36,073 bases of DNA from Nocardioides sp. (GTDB lineage Bacteria > Actinomycetota > Actinomycetes > Propionibacteriales > Nocardioidaceae), in NCBI GenBank assembly GCA_025965125.1, contig JAOPXM010000231.1, positions 1 through 36,073 of the forward strand, written 5' to 3'. Positions 16,089 through 24,127 of this stretch are shown piece after piece; the stretch's first letter is position 1; each line of letters opens with the position of its first letter. A model generated the notes under the pieces. It was not told where the DNA came from and made no database searches. It saw nothing but the letters and a program-made list of their open reading frames with translations. Both the position numbers and the translations under genes were made by a program.

Positions 16089-17189
16089 TCAGGCGGTGCG
16101 GATCGCGCTGGCGCGCACCACCATGACGTCCGGAAGGTTGGAGACGACCTGTCGCCACGACGCGCCTCCGTCGAACGAGCCCCAGACGGCGCCGTTGCGG
16201 GCGCCGAAGTAGAGGCCCGCCTCCTCGTGGCCGTCGGCGCACATCGCGTCGCGCATCACACCGACGAAGAACTCGTCCGGCAGCCCCTCGCCCAGCTCCT
16301 CCCAGCTCCCGCCGGCGTCCCGGGAACGCCAGACACGTGCCTTCGCACTCGGCGGGTAGCGCCGCTCACCACCGTTGATCGGGAAGACGAAGATCGTGTC
16401 GGGTTCGTGCGGGTGGACCACGATCGTGAAACCGAAGTCGGCCGGGAGCCCGTCGGCGATCGAGACCCAGGTCGCCGCGTGGTCGTCGGAGCGGTAGACG
16501 CCGCCGTGGTTCTGGAGGTACAGGCGGTCGGGCCGCGAGGGGTGCCGGGTGACCTTGTGGACGCACTGCCCGAACTCGGGGTACTGCTGGCCCTCGGGCA
16601 GGAAGTCCGCACGGATGCCCGAGTTGCGAGGCGCCCACGAGGCCCCGCCGTCCGAGGTCTGGTAGACCCCGCCGGTCGAGAGTGCGGCCGTCACCGACTG
16701 CGGGTCGGTCGGGTGCGGGAGGATCGTGTGGAAGGCCTGACCGCCGAAGCCTGCGGCCCACTGGGGCCGGTGCGGGTGGTCCCAGAGCGCCTGCTCGAGC
16801 GCGAAGGTCTCCCCGCCGTCCGTCGAGCGCCAGACCGCTCCCGGTTCGGTACCGGCGTACACGACGCCGGGTTCGGCTCCGGGCACCAGCTGCCAGATGC
16901 GCTCGACGCTGGCATCCGAGCCCTCCGGGAAGCGTGGGGCGCCGTTCGGTGTCTCCTCCCACGTGGCTCCCAGGTCGTCGGACCGACGCACCTGCGGCCC
17001 GAGCCAGCTCGAGGAGGCGCCGGCCAGCAGGCGCGGTCGGTCGCCTCGTGTGTCGACCATGCAGGAGTAGACCTCCTCCATGTCGAAATGGGGTCCGGTG
17101 AAGTCCCAGTCGTTGCGCCGCTCGTCGGAGGTGCCGATCCACATGCCCTTGCGGGTGCCCACCAGCAGGACCGTGCGTACGTCGTTCAT
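16089..17189 (-). CDS. Beta-propeller (BNR/sialidase-like, VPS10-type) repeat protein
   Basis: A 366-residue protein built of BNR/Asp-box repeats: RRSDDLGATWEE, WRSTDGGETFA, YQTSDGGASWAP, YRSDDHAATWVS, WRSRDAGGSWEE and WGSFDGGASWRQ. These are the S/T-x-D-x-G-x-T/S-W signature loops of a propeller, six or seven blades. There is no signal peptide, so it is likely cytosolic, unlike true sialidases; the catalytic arginine triad was not identified, so no enzyme activity is claimed. The ATG at 17187-17189 is preferred over 17199-17201 because GGGAG lies just upstream. Its stop is 4 nt from the convergent gene's stop. Confidence 0.88.
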   Translation of the reverse strand: MNDVRTVLLVGTRKGMWIGTSDERRNDWDFTGPHFDMEEVYSCMVDTRGDRPRLLAGASSSWLGPQVRRSDDLGATWEETPNGAPRFPEGSDASVERIWQLVPGAEPGVVYAGTEPGAVWRSTDGGETFALEQALWDHPHRPQWAAGFGGQAFHTILPHPTDPQSVTAALSTGGVYQTSDGGASWAPRNSGIRADFLPEGQQYPEFGQCVHKVTRHPSRPDRLYLQNHGGVYRSDDHAATWVSIADGLPADFGFTIVVHPHEPDTIFVFPINGGERRYPPSAKARVWRSRDAGGSWEELGEGLPDEFFVGVMRDAMCADGHEEAGLYFGARNGAVWGSFDGGASWRQVVSNLPDVMVVRASAIRTA

Positions 17190-17229
17190 CCGTGCTCCCA
17201 TCTCATGAAGAAGACCGTGCCTGAAGACC

Positions 17230-17249
17230 CCTGCAGGAACCTGTAGGAA
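17230..17249 (+). repeat. 10-bp tandem repeat at the exporter promoter
   Basis: CCTGCAGGAA (17230-17239) followed directly by CCTGTAGGAA (17240-17249), 9 of 10 identical. It covers the -35 region expected for TAGATT at 17259 and could be a repressor site or a pair of half-sites one helical turn apart. Confidence 0.4.
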
Positions 17250-17258
17250 GACTGCTCC

Positions 17259-17264
17259 TAGATT
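17259..17264 (+). promoter_or_regulatory. -10 box of EamA exporter gene
   Basis: TAGATT, six bases (GACCCG) before the GTG at 17271; leaderless start expected. Confidence 0.6.
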
Positions 17265-17270
17265 GACCCG

Positions 17271-18146
17271 GTGACCACCCGAAAGTCATCGCCGAAGGGG
17301 CTGGTCTCGCCGATCTGGCTGGTGCTGGTCGGGATTCTCTCGGTCCAGTTCGGGGCCGGCGTGGCCAAGAGCCTCTTCGACGAGGTCGAGCCGACCACGA
17401 TCGTGTGGCTGCGGCTCGTCACGAGCGCGGTCGTCCTCGTGGCGATCATCCGGCCGACCCTGCGCGGACGGTCCCGGCAGGACTGGCTGGTGGTGGTCGG
17501 CTTCGGGGCCAGCCTGGGCCTGATGAACTGGGCGATCTACCAGGCGTTCGCGCGGATTCCACTGGGCATCGCCGTCACCGTCGAGTTCGTCGGCCCGCTG
17601 ACGCTCGCCATCCTGGGTTCACGGAGGCCGCGGGACCTGCTCTGGGTGGGGCTGGCCGCCCTGGGCGTTCTGCTGCTCGGATTCGAGCGCGCCGACCTGA
17701 GCGTGGCCGGCGTGCTGTTCGCGCTGCTCGCCGGCGGTGCGTGGGCGACGTACATCCTGCTGAGCGCGCAGACCGGGCGACGCTGGCAGGGCTTCGACGG
17801 CCTCGTCATCGCCAGCGTCGTCGCGACCGTGCTGCTCACGCCGCTCGCCCTGGGCCGCCACTCCGGGGAGCTCGGCGACCTGCGGATCGTCGCACTGGGT
17901 GCCGCGGTCGGGCTGCTCAGCTCGGTGATCCCCTACAGCTGCGAGCTGGTGGCCCTGCGGAGCCTGCGGCCGGCGGTCTTCGGCATCCTGATGAGCCTCG
18001 AGCCGGCCGCGGCAGCGCTGGTCGGCATCGTGGTGCTCCGGGAGTACCTCACCTGGGTCCAGTGGCTGGCGATGGTGTGCGTGGTGGCGGCCAGCGTGGG
18101 AGCGACCCGCAGCGGCTCCGCGATCGTCGACCCGGTGCCCGACTGA
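17271..18146 (+). CDS. EamA/RhtA-type small-molecule exporter
   Basis: A 291-residue inner-membrane transporter with ten hydrophobic helices in two EamA repeats. The first repeat includes FGAGVAKSLFDEVEPTTIVWLRLVTSA and FARIPLGIAVTVEFVGPLTLA; the second ends with VFGILMSLEPAAAALVGIVVLREYLTWVQWLAM, both strong RhtA-family signatures (threonine/homoserine exporter RhtA and relatives). Members move amino acids or metabolites out of the cell; the substrate here is not predictable. The GTG start follows TAGATT by six bases. The gene diverges from the beta-propeller gene; a tandem 10-bp repeat lies in the shared intergenic region. Confidence 0.9.
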   Translation: MTTRKSSPKGLVSPIWLVLVGILSVQFGAGVAKSLFDEVEPTTIVWLRLVTSAVVLVAIIRPTLRGRSRQDWLVVVGFGASLGLMNWAIYQAFARIPLGIAVTVEFVGPLTLAILGSRRPRDLLWVGLAALGVLLLGFERADLSVAGVLFALLAGGAWATYILLSAQTGRRWQGFDGLVIASVVATVLLTPLALGRHSGELGDLRIVALGAAVGLLSSVIPYSCELVALRSLRPAVFGILMSLEPAAAALVGIVVLREYLTWVQWLAMVCVVAASVGATRSGSAIVDPVPD

Positions 18147-18215
18147 ACCCGACTGAGCCCGGGAGAGTTCACGGACTTGTCACACGACGGTGACCCCCGG
18201 GTCGCCCGCCGCGCC

Positions 18216-18221
18216 TAGCGT
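18216..18221 (+). promoter_or_regulatory. Possible -10 box for the small ORF at 18263
   Basis: TAGCGT, giving a leader of about 35 nt that contains a GGAG ahead of the ATG. This one would not be leaderless. Confidence 0.4.
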
Positions 18222-18262
18222 CTTCAGTCCACAGACCTTCTGGCAGACCCTCGGAGTCGCAG

Positions 18263-18484
18263 ATGTTCGGATCCTCCCTACGCTTCGTCACCTATGTGCG
18301 CGCCTGGCCCGCCGAGTCCCAGCAGCAGGGCCGCCGCAACGCCATGATCGCCTCCACCGCGCTGGCACAACGACGTGCCGAGCGCGAAGACGTGGAGGAG
18401 TTCTTCGCCGTTCTCGGCAAGGACACGGTTGCAACACCCGTGCTGCCCGCTGTCGCACAAGGCGTGCGGGCGGCACACGGCTGA
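18263..18484 (+). CDS. Small hypothetical protein (73 aa)
   Basis: A 73-residue ORF starting MFGSSLRFVTYVRAWPAESQ, with a charged helical middle (LAQRRAEREDVEEFFAVLG). I do not recognise it. Support for expression is a TAGCGT box at 18216 and GGAG about eight bases before the ATG. Codon use has the expected GC-rich third positions. Its stop codon lies inside the left arm of a 16-bp perfect inverted repeat. No membrane segment or signal peptide is seen. Confidence 0.5.
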   Translation: MFGSSLRFVTYVRAWPAESQQQGRRNAMIASTALAQRRAEREDVEEFFAVLGKDTVATPVLPAVAQGVRAAHG

Positions 18485-18533
18485 GTTCACCGGGTACTTT
18501 CTTCCCTCCCATGTGAGCCCGGTGAACTCAGCC
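18479..18533. repeat. 16-bp perfect inverted repeat behind the small ORF
   Basis: GGCTGAGTTCACCGGG (18479-18494) and CCCGGTGAACTCAGCC (18518-18533) are perfect arms around a 23-nt pyrimidine-rich loop. The left arm contains the TGA of the small ORF. No U-run follows. It can work as a strong terminator-like hairpin, or be a copy of a dispersed element. Confidence 0.7.
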
Positions 18534-18564
18534 ACACGTCCCACGCGGGGCAGGGTGCCTCAGG

Positions 18565-18570
18565 CACAAT
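18565..18570 (+). promoter_or_regulatory. -10 box of alpha/beta hydrolase gene
   Basis: CACAAT, one base off TACAAT, six bases before ATG 18577. Leaderless start expected. Confidence 0.45.
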
Positions 18571-18576
18571 TCGGGC

Positions 18577-19506
18577 ATGCCCATCTCCGCTGCGCGCGCC
18601 GCGACCGCCACCGCGCTGTCGTTCCACGACGTCCTGTCCGATGACGGGACCCGCCTGCGGGCGTGGACCAACGACCCCGACGGCCTGATCGAGGGCCCCA
18701 CCGTGGTGCTCTGCAACGGGCTCGGCACCAGCCCGTGGACGTGGCCGGCGCTGCTCCGGCCCGGTTGTGGGGTGCGGGTCGTGTCGTGGAACCACCGGGG
18801 CACGGGTGGATCCGAGCGGCCCCGCGATCCCGACCGGGTCGGGATCGAGGAGTTCGTCGAGGACGGCCTGTCGGTCATGGACCACTTCGGCATCGACCGG
18901 GCTGTCCTGATGGGCTGGTCGATGGGGGTCAACACGATGTTCGAGCTGGCCGTCGAGCATCCCCATCGGGTCGCCGGACTGTTCGCGGTCGCTGGCGTCC
19001 CAGGGGACACCTTCTCGACGATGCTCGGACCACTGCGCGTCCCCCGCTTCGCCGCGCGGGCCCTCACGGTGAACCTGTCCCGGGTCATGAAGCTCACCGG
19101 CAAGGCGCTGACCCCGATCGCGTCGCGGCTGCCGGTCGGCACCCGCACGGTCGCCGTGCTGAGCCACACCGGCTTCATGTTCTCGATGCCTGACCCCGAG
19201 CTGACGGCGGTTGCGATCGGGGAGTTCCTGAAGACTCCGGTCGACTGGTACTTCCATCTCGCGCTGCGCACCTCCGAGCACGGTCGGGTCTCGCTGAGCC
19301 GGATCACGGTGCCGGTCGAGCTGGTTGGCGGGACGTACGACATCCTGTCCGGCACGCGGCACATGATGACGGCGGCCGAGAAGGTGCAGGACGGGACGTA
19401 CGTCGAGCTTCGCGGCAGTCACTTCATCCAGATGGAGCAGCCGGAGCGTGTGCACCAGCTGCTGCTCGACTTCCTGGCCCGCGTCGAGCAGGAGCGGGTG
19501 GCCTGA
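18577..19506 (+). CDS. Alpha/beta hydrolase
   Basis: A 309-residue serine hydrolase of the alpha/beta fold. The oxyanion-hole strand is VVLCNGLGTSPWTW (about 43-56), followed by the NHRGTGGS turn; the nucleophile elbow is GWSMG (S115); the acid is in VGGTYDILSG and the histidine in RGSHFIQMEQPERV near the C-terminus. This is close to esterase/lipase or haloalkane-type family members; the substrate is unknown. No signal peptide. It is followed after one base by the GTG of the sugar dehydrogenase lipoprotein, so the two may be co-expressed. Confidence 0.92.
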   Translation: MPISAARAATATALSFHDVLSDDGTRLRAWTNDPDGLIEGPTVVLCNGLGTSPWTWPALLRPGCGVRVVSWNHRGTGGSERPRDPDRVGIEEFVEDGLSVMDHFGIDRAVLMGWSMGVNTMFELAVEHPHRVAGLFAVAGVPGDTFSTMLGPLRVPRFAARALTVNLSRVMKLTGKALTPIASRLPVGTRTVAVLSHTGFMFSMPDPELTAVAIGEFLKTPVDWYFHLALRTSEHGRVSLSRITVPVELVGGTYDILSGTRHMMTAAEKVQDGTYVELRGSHFIQMEQPERVHQLLLDFLARVEQERVA

Positions 19507-19507
19507 G

Positions 19508-20677
19508 GTGCGCCGGCGGGCGTTCGCCCTCGCCCTGACGGGAGCGCTCACGCTCGCAGGCTGCTCCCAGGGTGGCAACGAGAGCACGGTCACCATCACC
19601 GGCACGTCCCCGGCGGCCCCGACCACCGCACCGAGCGATCCCACGACCGGGACGTCGAGCGGGTCACCGGGCACGTCGCCGACCCAGTCACCCGGGGACC
19701 CCCAGGTCGTCGACACCATCGCGACCGGGTTGCAGGCGCCGTGGGGACTGGACTTCTTCGCCAACGGCGACGCCATCGTCACCGAGCGTGACACCCGGCG
19801 GGTGCTGCTTCTGAAGGCGCCGTCGTACGACGTGCGCGAGGTCGGCGTGATCAGCGCTGCCGTTCCGACGGGTGACCGGGGCGGCGAGGCCGGCCTGCTC
19901 GGCGTCGCCATCTCCCCCGACTACGCCCGCGACCGGATGATCTACTTCTACCTCAGCACCGCATCCGACAACCGGATCGTGAAGGCCAGCCTCGAGAACG
20001 GCCACCTCGGCACTCCGACGGTCATCCTCGACGGCATTCCCAACGGCGTCATCCACGACGGGGGCCGGCTGGAGTTCGGACCCGACGGCTACCTCTACGC
20101 GTCGACCGGCGAGACCGGTCAGGGCGACCTCGCCCAGGACCGCGACACCCTGGCCGGCAAGATCCTGCGGATCACCACGGACGGCGACCCGGCGCCCGGC
20201 AACCCGTTCAAGGGCTCGGAGATCTGGTCCTACGGCCACCGCAACATCCAGGGCCTCGCCTTCGACGACCAGGGCCGCCTCTGGGCCTCGGAGTTCGGCG
20301 ACCGGACCTTCGACGAGCTCAACCTGATCCAGCCAGGCGGCAACTACGGCTGGCCGCTGGTGGAGGGCACCGGCGGCACCGACCAGGGGTTCATCGACCC
20401 CCAGGTCACCTGGGCCACCGACGAGGCGTCACCCTCCGGCCTGGCCTACGCCGACGGACACCTCTGGCTGGCCGCGCTGCGTGGCGCGCGGCTGTGGCGC
20501 GTCGACGTCGACGGCGACACGGCCGGCAACCCACAGGCGTTCTTCGTGGGCGAGTACGGCCGGATGCGCACGGTCGCGTTCGCGCCCGACGGCATGCTGT
20601 GGCTGACGACCAGCAACCGCGACAACCGCGGCACCCCCCAGGCGGGCGACGACCGGATCCTGCTCATCCGACCGTGA
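19508..20677 (+). CDS. PQQ-dependent sugar dehydrogenase-type lipoprotein
   Basis: A 389-residue exported lipoprotein. The N-terminus MRRRAFALALTGALTLAGC has a lipobox with the lipidated Cys at residue 19. A Thr/Ser/Pro-rich linker runs to about 65. The rest is a six-bladed propeller of the glucose/sorbosone dehydrogenase (Asd/GDH-B) family: LQAPWGLDFFANGDAIVTER, GEAGLLGVAISPDY, HDGGRLEFGPDGYLY, SYGHRNIQGLAF and NYGWPLVEG are all family motifs around the PQQ and calcium sites. It would oxidise aldoses outside the cell. The GTG is used because the lipoprotein signal begins there. Its 3' end overlaps the convergent ECF S gene by 14 bp. Confidence 0.92.
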   Translation: MRRRAFALALTGALTLAGCSQGGNESTVTITGTSPAAPTTAPSDPTTGTSSGSPGTSPTQSPGDPQVVDTIATGLQAPWGLDFFANGDAIVTERDTRRVLLLKAPSYDVREVGVISAAVPTGDRGGEAGLLGVAISPDYARDRMIYFYLSTASDNRIVKASLENGHLGTPTVILDGIPNGVIHDGGRLEFGPDGYLYASTGETGQGDLAQDRDTLAGKILRITTDGDPAPGNPFKGSEIWSYGHRNIQGLAFDDQGRLWASEFGDRTFDELNLIQPGGNYGWPLVEGTGGTDQGFIDPQVTWATDEASPSGLAYADGHLWLAALRGARLWRVDVDGDTAGNPQAFFVGEYGRMRTVAFAPDGMLWLTTSNRDNRGTPQAGDDRILLIRP

Positions 20678-21464
20678 CGATCGCCCGGCGGGCAGCCCGG
20701 CGCAGGGTGGTCAGCACGGCCGGGCCGAGCACGACCAGCGCGACGGTGTTCGTGATCGCCCGTCCGGTGTCCCAGCTCCCGGTCGACGTGACGAGCGTGT
20801 AGACGCCGAACCGCTGGAGATTCTCCAGCAGTGGCGCGCCCGGCACGTACGACAGCGACCCCTCGTGCCCCGGAACCTGGATACCCAGCATGAACGGCCA
20901 CCCGGACAGGTTCATCAGCAGCCCGAACGCGTACGCCGCGACGACGCCGTAGGCGACCAGCATCGCGATCTCGACCCGGCCGGTGGCCCGACGGGGCAGC
21001 AGTCCGGCGCCCATGCCGACCCAGGCGGACACGAGCATCTGGAACGGCAACCACGGGCCGACCCCGGCCGTCATCAGGGCGGACGCGAACAGCGACGTGC
21101 AGCCGAGCACGAAACCGAACCCCGGCCCGAAGACGCGCCCGGCCAGGATCAGCAGGAAGAACGTCAGCTCCACGCCCGCGGTGCCGGGCGAGATGCCACG
21201 CAGGATCGCGTTGATCGCGCTGAGCACGCCGAGGATGGCCAACACCCGCGGGTCCATGCCGCCCTCGCTGATCTCCGCGAGGACGACCGCGATCACGACC
21301 GGCAGCAGGGCCAGGAAGAGGAAGGGCGGGTCGATCCGGGCGGAGTCCGGCACCCGCAGCAGCAGCGGCCAGCACAGCATCATCAGTCCGGCCAGGGACG
21401 CCACGGCGAGCACCGCCGCCGACCTCGTCGAGAGCGGGACGGCGTGCGCCGGGGAGGAGGTCAT
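20664..21464 (-). CDS. ECF transporter S component, probably for a cobalamin compound
   Basis: A 266-residue membrane protein with about six or seven helices and the general look of ECF substrate-capture subunits: LAILGVLSAINAILRGISPGTAGVELTFFLLILAGRVFGPGFGFVLGCTSLFASALMTAGVGPWLPFQML is the most conserved stretch (helices 3-5; quoted by position, about residues 78-145). The ATG at 21462-21464 overlaps the stop of the ATPase gene by 4 nt (ATGA). It is the last gene of a riboswitch-led run, and a cobalamin substrate is inferred from that riboswitch. Its 3' end overlaps the convergent lipoprotein gene. Confidence 0.85.
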   Translation of the reverse strand: MTSSPAHAVPLSTRSAAVLAVASLAGLMMLCWPLLLRVPDSARIDPPFLFLALLPVVIAVVLAEISEGGMDPRVLAILGVLSAINAILRGISPGTAGVELTFFLLILAGRVFGPGFGFVLGCTSLFASALMTAGVGPWLPFQMLVSAWVGMGAGLLPRRATGRVEIAMLVAYGVVAAYAFGLLMNLSGWPFMLGIQVPGHEGSLSYVPGAPLLENLQRFGVYTLVTSTGSWDTGRAITNTVALVVLGPAVLTTLRRAARRAIVTVG

Positions 21465-23032
21465 GCCGGTTCCAGGGCGGCCACGACCTCGTCCACCCGC
21501 AGCCAGGGTGCCCCCAGGACCTTGGTCACCTGCGGTGCGAACGCGGGCGACTCGGCGACCACGCGGCGTACCGGACCGGAGGAGACGACCTCCCCGTCCG
21601 CCAGCACGATGACGTCGTCGGCGGCCTGGGCGATGAACTCCACGTCGTGGGTGGCGACGAGGACGGCGTGCCCCGCGTCGGCCAGGTCGCGCAGCAGCCC
21701 GGCCAGGACGCGCTTGGCCGCGTAGTCGAGGCCCCGCGTCGGCTCGTCGAGCAGGACGACCCCGGGTCGCGAAGCGAGGACGAGCGACAGGGCGAGCGCC
21801 AGGCGCTGCCCCTCGGACAGGTCCCGGGGATGCACGTCGTCGGGGATGCCCGGGACCAGCCGGTCGAGGATCTCGCGGGTTCCGGCTCCCCCTGCCGTGC
21901 ACTCCTCGGCGACGGTCTCGAGGTACAGCAGGTCGGCGGCGTTCTGCGGCAGCAGGCCGACGAGTGCGCGGCGTCCGGCGGCATCCAGAGACGCGGGATC
22001 CTGGTTGGCGACCGTGACGCGCCCGGACTGGCGCCGGCCGGTGCCCTGCAGGGCCCAGAGCAGCGACGACTTGCCGGAGCCGTTGCGGCCCATCAGCCCC
22101 GTCACGCCCCCCGCGCCAAGGTCGACATCGACGCCGCGCACCGCGACAGTCCGCCCGTGCACGACCGTGATCGCCCGGGCCTCGAGCGCCGTCTCGAGCA
22201 CACGCGCCTGCTCCGGGGACGGGACGGGGCCGAGCCGGTCGCCCAGCTCGCGGGCCCGGCGCCGGGCGTCTCGGACGCTCAAGGGCAGCGGGTGCCAGCC
22301 GGCCGCCCGGCCGAGCTCGACGATGGGCGGCACCACGGGGGACGACTCGAGGAGCTCGGCGGGGACCCCGGCCACGACGCGTCCGCCACCGGGCATCAGC
22401 ACCATCCGGTCTGCGAAGGGGACGACCCGTTCGAGCCGGTGCTCGGCGAGCAGCACCGAGACGCCGAGGTCGTTGACGAGCCGGGTGAGGGTGGCCAGCA
22501 CGTCCTCCGCGGCCGTGGGGTCGAGGGCCGACGTCGGCTCGTCGAGGACCAGCAGGCGCGGGTGCATCGTCAGCACCGAGCCGATCGCCACGCGCTGCTG
22601 CTGGCCTCCTGAGAGCGTGCGGAGGTCGCGGGTGCGCAGGTCCGCGATGCCGAGCAGGTCGAGGGTCTCCTCGACCCGACGCCGCATCGTCTCGGGTGGC
22701 AGGCCGAGCTGCTCCATGCCGTAGGCGAGCTCCTCCTCCACCGTGTCGGTGACGAAGCCGGCCGCGGGATCCTGCCCGACGTACCCGATGACGTGGGCGC
22801 GTTCGCGCGGCGGCGTACGGATGATGCTGAGGCCGTCGAGGAGCACGTCCCCGGACAGGGTGCCCCCCGAGAACCGCGGCACCAGCCCGGTCACCACGCC
22901 CAGCAACGTGGATTTGCCGACGCCGGTCGGACCGGAGACGAGCACCAGCTCCCCGTCGTCGATCGTGAGATCCACGTCGGCCAGGACCGGCTCCACGGCG
23001 TAGCGGAAGGTGATGTCGCGCAGCTCGATCAT
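21461..23032 (-). CDS. ECF transporter ATPase, two fused ATP-binding domains
   Basis: A 523-residue cytosolic energy-coupling ATPase with two ABC domains in one chain, replacing the usual EcfA1-EcfA2 pair. Domain 1: Walker A GPTGVGKST (34-42), signature LSGGQ (140-144), Walker B LLVLDEPTSALD (160-171), switch His in LLAEHR. Domain 2: Walker A GRNGSGKSS (315-323), signature LSEGQ (405-409), Walker B VVLLDEPTRGLD (425-436), ATHD. It powers uptake by the T and S components. The ATG at 23030-23032 overlaps the T gene's end by 4 nt; the open frame upstream of it is antisense to nothing useful and belongs to the T gene's other frame. Confidence 0.95.
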   Translation of the reverse strand: MIELRDITFRYAVEPVLADVDLTIDDGELVLVSGPTGVGKSTLLGVVTGLVPRFSGGTLSGDVLLDGLSIIRTPPRERAHVIGYVGQDPAAGFVTDTVEEELAYGMEQLGLPPETMRRRVEETLDLLGIADLRTRDLRTLSGGQQQRVAIGSVLTMHPRLLVLDEPTSALDPTAAEDVLATLTRLVNDLGVSVLLAEHRLERVVPFADRMVLMPGGGRVVAGVPAELLESSPVVPPIVELGRAAGWHPLPLSVRDARRRARELGDRLGPVPSPEQARVLETALEARAITVVHGRTVAVRGVDVDLGAGGVTGLMGRNGSGKSSLLWALQGTGRRQSGRVTVANQDPASLDAAGRRALVGLLPQNAADLLYLETVAEECTAGGAGTREILDRLVPGIPDDVHPRDLSEGQRLALALSLVLASRPGVVLLDEPTRGLDYAAKRVLAGLLRDLADAGHAVLVATHDVEFIAQAADDVIVLADGEVVSSGPVRRVVAESPAFAPQVTKVLGAPWLRVDEVVAALEPA

Positions 23033-24120
23033 GCCGGCACACCCGACGGTTGCAGCAGCGGTTCGGGGGCACAGACCGCGGCGGCCAGCCCTGCGCAGGC
23101 ACCCAGCAGGGCCGGCGCGGACACCCGCGGGAACGAGGTCAGCTCGGGGTAGGCGACGAGCATCTGGTGGCCGCCGACCCACCAGCCCACAGCCCCGACG
23201 ACCAGACCGGCGGCAACCACGGCCAACTCCGGCCAGCGCCACGGGTCGGGCCGGTAGCGGGTGCGTTCCACGCGGCGACCCGCACTCGCCAGCCCGGCAA
23301 CCGCGACGACCGCCCCGCCCAGCAGCATGGGCAGCGCGAGGTAGCGAGGCGCGGTCCGGTCCAGGACGGCGTACACCCCCACGCACACACCGCAGAGCCC
23401 CAACAGCATCAGCACGCCGGTGGTACGCCGCTGGCGCACCGTCATGCCGGTGGCCCGGCCGTAGCCTCGCGTGTCCATGCCCGCGGCCAGGGCCAGCGAA
23501 CGCTCCAGCGCGTCCTCCAGGACCGGCACGAGCAGTCGGCGCAGGCGCCCGAGCCGGCCGTTCTCCCCCGCCCGCAGGCCCTGGGCAGCCCGGACCCGCC
23601 GGACACTGTCGGCGAACTGGGGCAGGACCGTCACGGCGACCACCAGCGCGGTCCCGATCTCGTACAAGGCGGACGGCACCGAGCGCAGCAGCCGCTTCGG
23701 GTTGGCGAGCGCGTTCGCCGCGCCGATGCAGATCACGATCGTCCCGAGCCGCATGCCGTCGTACAGGCCGGCCAGGACGGACTCGCGCGTGATCGGGCCG
23801 AGCAGCGTGATGCCCGCGACCCAGTCCGGGAGCGGAACCTGTGGCAGGTCGAGGAGCACGGTCTCGCCGTACGGCCCGCCGACGACGAGCCGGAAGAGCA
23901 CCCGCACGACCACGATCACCACCCCCAGCCAGACGTACAGCCGAAACGAGTTGGCCCACGGCTGGTCCGAGCGGCGGGCCATCACCACGACCGTTGCGAC
24001 CGCGACGAGCAACAGGAGCAGCAGCGGGTTCGTCGTCTGCGAAGCCGCCGCCGCCAGCCCGACTGCCCACACCCACCAGGCCACGGGGTGCAGGTCGCGA
24101 GGCAGTCGAGCCGCGCTCAC
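23029..24120 (-). CDS. ECF transporter T component (CbiQ/EcfT type)
   Basis: A 363-residue transmembrane coupling protein. It has N-terminal helices (WWVWAVGLAAAASQ, PLLLLLLVAVATVVVM), a cytoplasmic helical region with the two EcfT coupling motifs (RRVRAAQGLRAG and the later AGMDTRGYGR, variants of the A-R-G coupling-helix signature) that dock on the ATPases, and additional C-terminal helices, making it longer than the roughly 265 residues usual for EcfT. The GTG at 24118-24120 is 7 nt behind the stop of the beta-domain gene. The long C-terminus (beyond about residue 240) is unexplained. Confidence 0.9.
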   Translation of the reverse strand: MSAARLPRDLHPVAWWVWAVGLAAAASQTTNPLLLLLLVAVATVVVMARRSDQPWANSFRLYVWLGVVIVVVRVLFRLVVGGPYGETVLLDLPQVPLPDWVAGITLLGPITRESVLAGLYDGMRLGTIVICIGAANALANPKRLLRSVPSALYEIGTALVVAVTVLPQFADSVRRVRAAQGLRAGENGRLGRLRRLLVPVLEDALERSLALAAGMDTRGYGRATGMTVRQRRTTGVLMLLGLCGVCVGVYAVLDRTAPRYLALPMLLGGAVVAVAGLASAGRRVERTRYRPDPWRWPELAVVAAGLVVGAVGWWVGGHQMLVAYPELTSFPRVSAPALLGACAGLAAAVCAPEPLLQPSGVPA

Positions 24121-24127
24121 GGGGTGC

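Noticed and set aside
18156..18178. Partial similarity of GAGCCCGG and GAGTTCAC to the inverted repeat at 18479-18533
   Set aside because: Short matches in GC-rich DNA, not in the same arrangement; could be chance.
23033..24076. 5' extension of the ECF ATPase frame to 871 residues
   Set aside because: The extension lies in another frame of ecfT; the ABC domain begins at 23032 with an ATGA overlap.
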